DNA of 64,000 nt from Saccharicrinis carchari (GTDB lineage Bacteria; Bacteroidota; Bacteroidia; Bacteroidales; Marinilabiliaceae), in assembly GCF_900182605.1 (NCBI RefSeq), contig NZ_FXTB01000001.1, forward strand, positions 682,001-746,000. Direction: 5' to 3'. A model generated the notes under the pieces. That model was not told the DNA's origin and made no database searches. It saw nothing but the letters and a program-made list of their open reading frames with translations. Below are positions 1 through 7,175 of this stretch, in pieces. Each line of letters starts with the position of its first letter. Positions within the stretch are counted from its first letter, which is position 1. Both the position numbers and the translations under genes were made by a program.

Positions 1-49
1 CCGGAAGAGCTAAAAACCGCTCTGTAAGCACTTCCGGCATGACGGTATC

Positions 50-98
50 TACTCACGGGGTGATTATATAAATGCTGTAAATAATCACCCCATGAGTA
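50..98. repeat. Strong inverted repeat (18-bp arms)
   Basis: Bases 50-67 pair with 81-98 with a single mismatch, leaving a 13-base loop. It lies in non-coding DNA that also contains the smaller hairpin arms 1-7/31-37 and 151-156/161-166. No T-run follows, so a simple terminator is unlikely. It probably belongs to the repeat-rich spacer upstream of mnmE. Confidence 0.6.
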
Positions 99-123
99 AG
101 ACAACACGTATCAATCCCCATCC

Positions 124-140
124 CTACCGCTATGCGGTAG
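124..140. repeat. Hairpin, first copy of a covarying stem
   Basis: CTACCGC-TAT-GCGGTAG is a perfect 7-bp stem. The flanks CATCCC on the left and TACTTCC on the right are shared with the hairpin at 488-504, whose stem has a different sequence but also pairs perfectly. Confidence 0.6.
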
Positions 141-191
141 TACTTCCTCCCGCAATTCTGCGGGACAGGCTTTTTTTGCCAAATAAAAAGG

Positions 192-812
192 GGAAGAGCC
201 GCGTTCCTTTAATAACTTCACCAAAGACCTAAATTACACGCCATACAGGTTCTTTCCCGGTTACTGAAATACTACCGACAAGCTATTTCTCCAAAAGAAA
301 AGCGAAGAACTGATTTACAGCGGGGGAATATTTGACTTATCAGACAAAATCCCACATGCAACGATTCCCCACCTTTTTCAAGGAGGGGTGGATGATATTG
401 AGGTACGAAATTTCAGACGGGGTGGTTGTGAGCCTTGCCGAATAAAGAGCCTCGCTCACAAAATACAAACTAAATAAATCCTCATCCCTGCAACTACGTT
501 GCAGTACTTCCCCATTTTCCAAAAAAAAGGGGAAGAGCCGTCTCCGAGTGTAAACCGCTTCATTTTTTTAACGTGAAAAATGCACTCATTTTTCACTTCC
601 GTACTATCCAACTCTAAGCCAAAAAAGGAAAGCATCTAATTTACAGCGGAGTAGGTTTCATATCACATAAATTATTACACGCACCGATTCCCCACCTTTT
701 AAAGGCGGGGTGGATGATATTGAGCCACGAAATATCAGACAGGGTGGTTGTAAACCTTGCCAAATAAAGAACCTCACGCACAAAATACAAACTAAATAAA
801 TCCCCATCCCTA
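192..812. repeat. Two tandem copies of a ~330-bp degenerate non-coding repeat
   Basis: Two units follow each other. Unit one starts near 192 and unit two near 531; both begin with the string GGGGAAGAGCCG. Each unit later carries a GATTCCCCACCTTTT block (from 363 and from 683) and then a TACAAACTAAATAAATCC block. The second unit is cut short near 812. Translations of this DNA give only short low-quality frames, so it is not coding. I recall similar CACCCC/CTTCCCC-rich spacers from other Bacteroidota genomes, but this cannot be tested here. Confidence 0.6.
488..504. repeat. Hairpin, second copy of a covarying stem
   Basis: CTGCAAC-TAC-GTTGCAG is a perfect 7-bp stem between the same CATCCC and TACTTCC flanks as the hairpin at 124-140. 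The inner five base pairs of the arms differ between copies while pairing is kept, which points to selection on structure. Confidence 0.6.
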
Positions 813-916
813 CGGATTTAAAATTATCCTTTCATGCTCTGTTTGTTAAAAACAAAACACTTTTACGCATAAACACATTTATTTTGCAAATAGTCCTTCT
901 TAATCATTGTATTCTG

Positions 917-924
917 TAAATTTG
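917..924 (+). promoter_or_regulatory. Candidate -7 box of the mnmE promoter
   Basis: TAAATTTG fits the Bacteroidota -7 consensus TAnnTTTG. It would place transcription start near 931, about 60 bases ahead of the mnmE ATG. No convincing -33 TTTG lies at the usual 19-21 base spacing, so this rests on the -7 box alone. Confidence 0.4.
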
Positions 925-990
925 CGGCTAATATAGAAATCCAATATTTAATTGAGGATTCTGAATATTTTCAAACATAAAGCTATCACT

Positions 991-2406
991 ATGATAAACC
1001 TCAAAGATACCATCGTAGCCATATCCACCGCCCAGGGGGCCGGCGCCATTGCCGTAATCCGCCTCACGGGCCCAGATAGCATTACTATTTGCGATAAGGT
1101 GTTTCAATCTATACGCCACGGGAAAAAGCTCATAGACCAAGCTGCCCATACCGTTCACTTTGGTTCGCTCATGGATGGCGACAAGGAGCTGGACGAGGTG
1201 CTGGTGAGTATTTTTAAAGCCCCCCATTCCTTCACGGGCGAGGACACTGTAGAAGTATCGTGCCATGGCGCACCCTTTATTCAACAGAAGGTGCTGGAGC
1301 TCTTTATCCAGAACGGTGCCCAACTGGCCGCGCCCGGTGAGTTTACCCAACGCGCCTTCCTCAATGGCAAGATGGACCTGTCGCAGGCCGAGGCCGTGGC
1401 CGACCTGATAGCCTCCAAAAGTGAAGCGGCCCGACGCGTGGCACTGCAACAGATGAAAGGGGGGTTCTCCAATGAGCTGGTGCACCTGCGCGAGCGACTG
1501 CTCAATTTTATTTCGCTGGTGGAGCTGGAGCTGGATTTTAGCGAAGAGGACGTGGAGTTTGCAGACCGCGCACAACTCATTGCCCTGGTGGACGAAGTGG
1601 AACAACTGCTCACCAAATTGATCAACTCCTTTTCGCTGGGCAACGCCATCAAAAATGGTATCCCCGTGGCCATCGTGGGCCATACCAATGCGGGCAAGTC
1701 CACACTGCTTAACACCATCCTGCAAGAGGATCGCGCCATCGTGTCCGACATCCACGGCACCACCCGCGATGCCATCGAAGACACCCTTAACATCAAAGGC
1801 ATCACCTTCCGCTTTATCGATACCGCCGGCATACGCAAAACCACCGACGCCATCGAAAACATCGGCATAAACCGTACGTACAGCAAAATGGGCTCTGCCT
1901 CCATCGTCATCCTGATGCTCGACATCAACGACCCCGACCCCAAGATTCATGAAGCCATAACAGAGGTGAAAGGAAAAATGAACCCCGACCAAAAATTGGT
2001 GGTGGCCATTAATAAGATTGACCTGATAGACAGCGGCGAGACAAATGCCCGCTTCACCCCCGAAAAGTTCCCCGAACTATCGGACAACGACGCCATCGTG
2101 CCCCTGTCGGCCAAAAAACAAACCGGCGTGGATAACTTGCTGAACGAGCTCATAGATACCGTGAACCTGCAGGCCGTTGACAACGACGAGGTAATCGTTA
2201 CCAACGCCCGCCATTACGAAGCCCTGCAACGTTCGCACGAGTCCATACGCCGCGTACTCGAAGGTCTGCATAGCGGCCTCTCCGGCGACTTTGTGGCCCA
2301 GGACATACGCGAAGTGCTATACTTCCTCGGCCAGATTACCGGCGGCGAAATACAAACCGACGAAGTGCTCGGCAACATCTTTAAGAACTTTTGTATCGGA
2401 AAGTAA
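991..2406 (+). CDS. mnmE: tRNA modification GTPase MnmE
   Basis: MnmE works with MnmG to place the (carboxymethyl)aminomethyl group on U34 of wobble tRNAs in the cytoplasm. The start is the ATG at 991; an in-frame TTG at 952 is further upstream, but the conserved N-terminus (MINLKDTIVAISTAQG) begins at 991. The N-terminal folate-binding domain is followed by a G domain with Walker A GHTNAGKST, a DTAG switch motif and NKID. The C-terminus ends in the diagnostic FCIGK, whose Cys is the conserved catalytic residue. Length (471 aa) is normal. GC-rich, highly biased codon use contrasts with the AT-rich cassette directly downstream. The 3' end is duplicated at 4005-4019. Confidence 0.97.
   Translation: MINLKDTIVAISTAQGAGAIAVIRLTGPDSITICDKVFQSIRHGKKLIDQAAHTVHFGSLMDGDKELDEVLVSIFKAPHSFTGEDTVEVSCHGAPFIQQKVLELFIQNGAQLAAPGEFTQRAFLNGKMDLSQAEAVADLIASKSEAARRVALQQMKGGFSNELVHLRERLLNFISLVELELDFSEEDVEFADRAQLIALVDEVEQLLTKLINSFSLGNAIKNGIPVAIVGHTNAGKSTLLNTILQEDRAIVSDIHGTTRDAIEDTLNIKGITFRFIDTAGIRKTTDAIENIGINRTYSKMGSASIVILMLDINDPDPKIHEAITEVKGKMNPDQKLVVAINKIDLIDSGETNARFTPEKFPELSDNDAIVPLSAKKQTGVDNLLNELIDTVNLQAVDNDEVIVTNARHYEALQRSHESIRRVLEGLHSGLSGDFVAQDIREVLYFLGQITGGEIQTDEVLGNIFKNFCIGK
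2389..2403 (+). repeat. att-like direct repeat, left copy (mnmE 3' end)
   Basis: TTTTGTATCGGAAAG is identical to 4005-4019. This copy encodes the CIGK end of MnmE. The 3' end of mnmE (also called trmE or thdF) is the known chromosomal attachment site of Salmonella genomic island 1 and its relatives, so a duplicated copy here is suggestive of site-specific integration. No integrase gene is visible between the copies. Confidence 0.55.
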
Positions 2407-2478
2407 CTTTAATTCATTGGTAATCAAACATATACATAAGTATAACACATCTACCAATTTACACCAACAAACTAATTA

Positions 2479-2632
2479 GTGCATCTAAGAAAACTCGAAT
2501 AATTTTGTGTGGCTCGATAAGAAAACGCCAAAGACAAGGCATTCGAGTCTTGAAAATCAAGGAGTTTACTGTTGTAAATGACTGTTTTCAAGATGAGAAT
2601 AACGTAGTATTTGGCGTTTTCTTATAGCCACT
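2479..2632. repeat. MITE-like palindromic repeat, copy 1
   Basis: The core 2509-2632 has imperfect terminal inverted repeats: GTGGCTCGATAAGAAAACGC at the left and the complement of AGTGGCTATAAGAAAACGCC at the right. The left flank from 2479 (GTGCATCTAAGAAAACTCG) and both ends recur, in reverse orientation, at 60098-60292. The centres differ. There is no open frame inside. This fits a non-autonomous mobile or REP-type element, but no transposase is present in the window. Confidence 0.65.
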
Positions 2633-2740
2633 AATTATCAATCGATTAATCTATTAAATAGTATTTTCCGCGGTAATATTTTCAAATAATTTATTTTTAC
2701 ATCTTTGCTATATGAACACCTCTTTTATGTATGTGAGAAT

Positions 2741-3400
2741 TTATTTAGAATTACCAACATAATTTTCAACTGACTCTTCTATATCTAATTTAATCAACTC
2801 CCAATGCTTATCTTTTAAGCAAATTGGGTCTAAGTCGGTATCCGCTTCTTTAAAATCAGTTAGTTTATTAATAATTTCCTCCCTGGTGTGACTGTAAGGG
2901 TATCTTTTTTCATAAAAGTTCAACATCTCATCCCAGGTAAAAGATTCCATTAGCTCGTGTAAATCCCAAAAGTCTTTTTTTCTGCCATTATTGCCAATAA
3001 TTTCTAATTTCATGGCAACAACCTCTTCTAATTGAGATAATCTAATACCATTATAGTCTAAAATTGCGTATTGAAACGGGTCTGTATAAAACAAATCAAC
3101 TTTTATAACTTCATCTTTATTATCACCAACAAGGTATGATTTCCCCATGCTATCATTACCACCAAAGCAATAATCTACAAATTGAAAATTTGCTAGAAAC
3201 AAACTATCAATCTCATCAAAATCAATTGACTTATATTCGGCATCTGTAAATAAATCAATATCCACAGAAATTCTATGCCCAAGAAGCAAACTCAAAGACG
3301 TCCCTCCTACCAACCTAAAAGCATCCAGTTCTTTAAACTGCATTAATTTTATAAGAGTATCCCAAAGTAAATCCGAAACTGTTTCTTTATGGATAGTCAT
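2741..3400 (-). CDS. AbiEii/AbiGii-type nucleotidyltransferase toxin
   Basis: This 219-aa protein has the nucleotidyltransferase signature of the AbiEii/AbiGii family: GGT at residues 32-34, then a GHRISVDIDLF stretch with the catalytic Asp pair D47 and D49. Characterised AbiEii toxins are GTP-binding nucleotidyltransferases that cause growth arrest and phage abortive infection in type IV toxin-antitoxin systems; this specific protein is untested. It is the second gene of a two-gene operon, with three bases between it and the HTH gene upstream, which is the expected antitoxin-then-toxin order. It is AT-rich compared with mnmE and lies between the two copies of the mnmE 3' end, consistent with acquisition. 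Confidence 0.85.
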   Translation of the reverse strand: MTIHKETVSDLLWDTLIKLMQFKELDAFRLVGGTSLSLLLGHRISVDIDLFTDAEYKSIDFDEIDSLFLANFQFVDYCFGGNDSMGKSYLVGDNKDEVIKVDLFYTDPFQYAILDYNGIRLSQLEEVVAMKLEIIGNNGRKKDFWDLHELMESFTWDEMLNFYEKRYPYSHTREEIINKLTDFKEADTDLDPICLKDKHWELIKLDIEESVENYVGNSK

Positions 3401-3403
3401 AAT

Positions 3404-3913
3404 TTAAGATAAATATTTTGCCACATTCTTGCTAAACGAATCTAAATAACTGCTTCCTATATTGCGTATTTCATGCTTTACATCTGCTGTACCATAGAAA
3501 TTTAACATTTCACGAATCTCAATATCGTTGCCTCTTTCGAAAATACGCTTTATAATAGCTCTTCTATTTTTCAACCAATCTATTTTGTCAAAATCGGTAT
3601 CCCAAAAAATAGCCTTTCTAATCAATTTAAGATTAGGGATTCGTTTATTACTTGTTTCTAGGTAAGCCTTTTTAACATCATAACTGGCTTGCAAAAGCAT
3701 AAAGTAATCTTCTTCTGTCCCTAATTGTTTTCCCAACCTAATAGATAGTTTAGGGTTGACACTTCTTTTTTCTTTTATTATGGCACTAATTGTTTGAGCA
3801 TGCTCATCTACCATTAAAGCCAAATCCTTATTTTTCAGACCTCGCTTTTTAATCTCTCGCTTTAGAATGGCTCCTGGATGAATACCTTTTATCTTATTTA
3901 TATCTGGTAACAT
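3404..3913 (-). CDS. HigA-like HTH antitoxin with a DUF6922-like C-terminus
   Basis: The protein (169 aa) starts with an XRE/HigA-type helix-turn-helix region, roughly residues 10-65: IHPGAILKREIKKRG, then NKDLALMVDEHAQTISAIIK. The second half, around KLIRKAIFWDTDFDKIDW and IIKRIFERGNDIEIREML, resembles DUF6922. I chose the ATG at 3913 because the in-frame TTG at 3919 sits within a few bases of the predicted transcription start. It precedes the AbiEii-like toxin by three bases. By family knowledge it should bind its own promoter and neutralise the toxin; the palindrome 3956-3973 is a candidate operator. The pairing is clear, the exact neutralisation mechanism is not. Confidence 0.8.
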   Translation of the reverse strand: MLPDINKIKGIHPGAILKREIKKRGLKNKDLALMVDEHAQTISAIIKEKRSVNPKLSIRLGKQLGTEEDYFMLLQASYDVKKAYLETSNKRIPNLKLIRKAIFWDTDFDKIDWLKNRRAIIKRIFERGNDIEIREMLNFYGTADVKHEIRNIGSSYLDSFSKNVAKYLS

Positions 3914-3932
3914 ATTCAACGTTTTAAATATT

Positions 3933-3973
3933 CAAAATTACAAAACCATTCGATTATAAACAAATCTGTTTAT
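3933..3973 (-). promoter_or_regulatory. Promoter and candidate operator of the toxin-antitoxin operon
   Basis: On the minus strand a -33 TTTG (complement of 3961-3964) and a -7 TAATTTTG (complement of 3933-3940) are separated by exactly 20 bases, the ideal Bacteroidota spacing. The inverted repeat ATAAACA-AATC-TGTTTAT at 3956-3973 overlaps the -33 box, a good position for autorepression by the HTH protein. Confidence 0.6.
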
Positions 3974-4004
3974 TTTTTAATTCTGATTGATAGCATTTAG
4001 AAAA

Positions 4005-4019
4005 TTTTGTATCGGAAAG
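4005..4019 (+). repeat. att-like direct repeat, right copy
   Basis: TTTTGTATCGGAAAG is an exact 15-base copy of the mnmE 3' coding end (2389-2403), here outside any gene. AT-rich cassette DNA ends at this point and GC-richer tandem repeats begin at 4021, so the repeat coincides with a composition boundary. Confidence 0.55.
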
Positions 4020-4020
4020 C

Positions 4021-4194
4021 AGCCACGCGACGGCAACGGATAATGATTTACAGCTTGCTTAGCCGTGCGGCCGTGCGACGGCAGCGGGTTAGGATTTACA
4101 GCTTGCTTAGCCGTGCGACGGCAGCGGATTAGCTATTTACAGCTTGGTTAAACAGGCCACGAGGTGGCTGCGGATAAGGAATTACAGATTGGTT
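4021..4194. repeat. Four degenerate tandem repeats of 40-48 bp
   Basis: Units run about 4021-4060, 4061-4108, 4109-4149 and 4150-4194. Each has a small palindrome of the CCGTGCGACGG type, then GCGGATTAG, then ATTTACAGCTTGCTT. They lie between the right att-like copy and the end of the hypothetical gene on the minus strand. They are non-coding, of unknown role. Confidence 0.6.
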
Positions 4195-4422
4195 AACAGA
4201 AAACCGATTTGCATGATCGATTGAATTTTATATTGCCCCTCAAATTACCTTACATGGGCATCCCCATTTACCTAATCTTTGTAATCCCAAACACCTACCC
4301 TAAACAACCAAGGGTCGATTCCAGTATGGCATCGACCCTTTCTCACTAAGCTACTTCAAATTGATCCCCCTTCAAATTAATCCCTTTCCTGATGGCATGG
4401 CGCCACCGAACAATAATTGATT

Positions 4423-5067
4423 TTACTTAACGGTAATACCTACCTTTTCCAGCTCCTGGTGATCGTTTCCATGGTAAAATAAATTCAGGCACTCACGCAA
4501 ATCGCTACAATAATTCATAAACTCCTCGAACGACTCTTGCTTTTTAACGGTGGCCCTTTGGGCTTCCCCATCCTCTTTTTCGGCGCTTAGCCTAAGCTGC
4601 TCCAGTTTAGCAAGGTCAGCTTTCATGGCGGTAATCTGCTCGGATGGCAAATTTATTAAGGTCAGCTTTTCCTGAACAACAGGCTGAGCTTCAATCGCCG
4701 TCAAGGTTAAGTCAATCATAGTTCGCCATTGAGCATAGTTGGTAGGCATCTGTTTATTCATCTGTAATTTGTTCATCAGGGCAGGGTCGGCTTTAAAAAA
4801 ATACCTTATCCCACCACGGATATTCATAAACCGGTCATGAACACTTCCCTTCAAGTCGTTAAACTGAAGTGTTGCAGCAGTACTCTCACTCTTTTCCACG
4901 TCCTGGTCTTTACTGGCTCCGTAGGCTGCCTGATAGAGTTCCGTACCATGGGTCAATTTTTTGTCGTTGTAAATTGCCGCAATGCGTGCTTTTATGGATG
5001 CATCTTCCGAAACACCATAAACCAAAATCCTTCCGTCTTCAAGACGTGCTTCAATTGTTCTGTTCAT
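4423..5067 (-). CDS. Hypothetical protein, helical, cytoplasmic
   Basis: A 214-aa protein with no signal peptide or membrane segment. The first 35 residues look like a small beta/alpha region (MNRTIEARLEDGRILVYGVS). The remainder is rich in Lys, Glu, Leu and Gln and reads as long helices, with a Glu/Lys-rich stretch near residues 165-185. The ATG at 5067 is the natural start. I do not recognise the family. It stands alone, without an operon partner, between two repeat regions. Confidence 0.65.
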   Translation of the reverse strand: MNRTIEARLEDGRILVYGVSEDASIKARIAAIYNDKKLTHGTELYQAAYGASKDQDVEKSESTAATLQFNDLKGSVHDRFMNIRGGIRYFFKADPALMNKLQMNKQMPTNYAQWRTMIDLTLTAIEAQPVVQEKLTLINLPSEQITAMKADLAKLEQLRLSAEKEDGEAQRATVKKQESFEEFMNYCSDLRECLNLFYHGNDHQELEKVGITVK

Positions 5068-5309
5068 AATATCTGAATTTTAAATCCGGCAGAAAAAGTA
5101 TAGCTCAGCTTGATGCACCGGAATGGTTTAAACTGTAATGGATCGTAATTTCTGGCATCTATATTATAATCATGGGGAGTTAAACACAACTGTGCCATAT
5201 CATTGTGTCTTTGCTTGTTAATGAGTTGTTCAATTTACATATATTTATTTTTCTAAACAAAATAATAATTGAAATTTTTTGAATATTTTATTTAACTAAA
5301 CACATTTTT

Positions 5310-5521
5310 GCCTGACAATGTGTCGCTTTTGTGCCTCCACGTAGCACTCCCGAGCCATTATGCAGCATTTTATCTGTCAATGTGTCGCCTTTAAGCCTCT
5401 GTGCAGTGCTTTTATCCCTTTATGTAGCACTTTTGAGGCTTTATGTAGTGCTTTTAAGCCTCCGTGCAGCGCCTTTGCGGTACAATGTAGCTCCCTTAAG
5501 CTTTAATGCAGCACGATTATA
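5310..5521. repeat. About ten degenerate 21-bp tandem repeats
   Basis: A 21-base period runs through the stretch, with consensus near GCCTTTATGTAGCACTTTTAA. Because 21 is a multiple of three, one frame (5331-5522) translates as imperfect seven-residue repeats of the LSLYVVL type. That frame has no ribosome site or family resemblance, so I treat it as a repeat tract and not a gene. It fills most of the gap 5068-5635; the rest of that gap is AT-rich with nothing evident. Confidence 0.7.
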
Positions 5522-5635
5522 ATTTATCGCGATGTATTTGAAGGTGTAAAATATACTTCTGAACCCCTATCACTTTCTTATTGGGATAAGGTGAATTATT
5601 TTCATTATCTTTAATAGCGGTAAAAACAGCATACT

Positions 5636-6590
5636 ATGCCTAAAATATACGACACACCTCCACAGTACATCGCCGACGAAATAAATAAGCTCCGTATCCG
5701 TTTAGATACAACCATCCCCGGCAAACAAGATGACAATATCCTTATTGCAACATGGAATATCAGGGCATTTGGTAAGTTGACAAGTAAATGGGTAGCCGAA
5801 CCGAAGGACAGCCCCAAACGCGTTTTTGCATTCCTTACTTTGTATTATCGAAATAATTAAAAGTTTTGATATCATCGCCGTCCAGGAGGTAAAGGATGAT
5901 ATAAAATGCCTGCGGGATACGCTGCGTATGCTGGGCGACGATTGGAGTTTTATAATGACCGATGTAACCAAGGGCGACCGTGGCAACGGCGAAAGATTGG
6001 CTTTTATATTCAACACCACCAGGGTAAAGCTCTCGGGTTTGGCTTGCGAAATAGTGGTTCCGCGAAAACAACTTGAGGATATCGGGATCGATGCGCTGGA
6101 CAGGCAATTTGCCAGAACCCCTTATGCCGTAGGATTTCGGGCTAAAAATAAAACTTTCGTCCTATTGACGCTCCATGTTTTGTATGGAAACAACTCGGCA
6201 CATCGCGTTCCCGAGCTTAAAGCCATTGCCGAATGGATGTACGCCTGGGCCAAACAACTTAAACGCTGGAACCAGAGCCTGATAACACTCGGCGATTTTA
6301 ATATAGAGCGCCAAGGCGATCCGGCTTATAATGCCTTCGTTTCAAAAGGCCTGTTTATACCTCCCCAAATACGCGATTTGCCGAGCACCATTTTTAAAGA
6401 CCTGAAACTGTACGACCAGATAGGCTGGTACAAAAACAGCCACGGAAAATCGCAAATAGCGCTGGAATTTAATACAGGCGGCATCTTCGACTTCCGCGAC
6501 CACCTGCTCATAAACCGTAATTATTCCCTGTCGAAACTATCGCACCGGATATCGGATCACTTTCCGCTGTGGTGTGAGTTTATGGTGTAG
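5636..6590 (+). pseudogene. Endonuclease/exonuclease/phosphatase-family protein, frameshifted
   Basis: Two overlapping frames together make one EEP-fold protein of about 317 aa. The first part (from ATG 5636) has IATWNIRAFGK, the second has IIAVQEVKDD, ITLGDFNIER and RISDHFPLW, which are the metal- and phosphate-binding motifs of the exonuclease III/DNase I-like family. The frame changes inside the T-run at 5823-5827; with one T fewer the two halves join smoothly as KRVLHSLLCIIEIIKSFDII. Either the gene is recently broken or the base is a homopolymer sequencing error. All catalytic motifs are otherwise intact. The substrate is unknown. It is not preceded by a recognisable partner gene. Confidence 0.8.
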
Positions 6591-6883
6591 TTAACCCATA
6601 GTAAAAATGGTAGTTCAATTAAAGAACCTATATCTTTTGCCAACCCAGCAGTTCAACAGTATGAAAAAAAGGAACTCCTCCTGCCCGCACCACTGCCCTA
6701 CCCCTTACTTTCCGCGCCTGGTTTTCTGTATTTGTGGTATCTGTTTTTCTCCCATCTTATTGTTTTTAACCCTTGCTTGCTGTTGGTAACTTTATTTCCC
6801 CTTTTCAAAGCCAAATAGGCTTTTCTTTTGTATTTTAGTCCGATTATGACAAACAGTAATCGAGTACGCATTTTTTTAGGCCA

Positions 6884-7124
6884 ATGATAATTGAAATTGA
6901 AGGAGGCACACAATCCGCTTTTTACAGCCAAAGTGGATGCCGCACGCATCTGCAAAACTGAACTTGGCGAACGAAAAGCGAAGCGCGTATAGGTCATATA
7001 GCTGGCAAAGATATTTGTGGTTGATAAAGAAGAATTGCTGACACTTTGCTTAGCAGGGCAAGTGTATGAGCTGGCAAAAGGACAAAGAGCAAAAGACGCA
7101 TTAACATACCATAAAAGTAAATGA
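6884..7124 (+). pseudogene. Decayed open reading frame upstream of hsdM
   Basis: From 6891 one frame reads as protein-like sequence (including TAKVDAARICKTELGE and VVDKEELLTLCLAGQVYELA) but is interrupted by stops at 6990 and 6999, ending at the TGA at 7122-7124. A competing frame from ATG 6884 gives another 25 protein-like residues. I do not recognise the family. It fills much of the gap 6591-7175, the rest of which shows nothing clear. Confidence 0.35.
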
Positions 7125-7175
7125 TAGCTTTAACACACAACATTGGAATTAAAAGTTAGTAAGAGAAAATTAAAT

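Noticed and set aside
340-522. 60-aa protein on the minus strand upstream of mnmE
   Set aside because: It lies wholly within the non-coding spacer repeat and includes the hairpin at 488-504.
928-2204. Long open frames antisense to mnmE (928-1992, 1281-1943, 1947-2204)
   Set aside because: They are shadows of the GC-rich mnmE coding sequence, with no family resemblance.
2404-4019. A complete integrative element with its own integrase
   Set aside because: No recombinase or mobilisation gene lies between the direct repeats; only the toxin-antitoxin pair and a repeat are present, so only an att-like cassette is claimed.
5331-5522. 63-aa protein from the 21-bp repeat tract
   Set aside because: The reading frame exists only because the period is a multiple of three; no ribosome site and strong degeneracy between units.
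6607-6997. Short frames 6607-6789 (+) and 6698-6997 (-)
   Set aside because: Cys/Pro-rich or basic low-quality translations without coding character or context.
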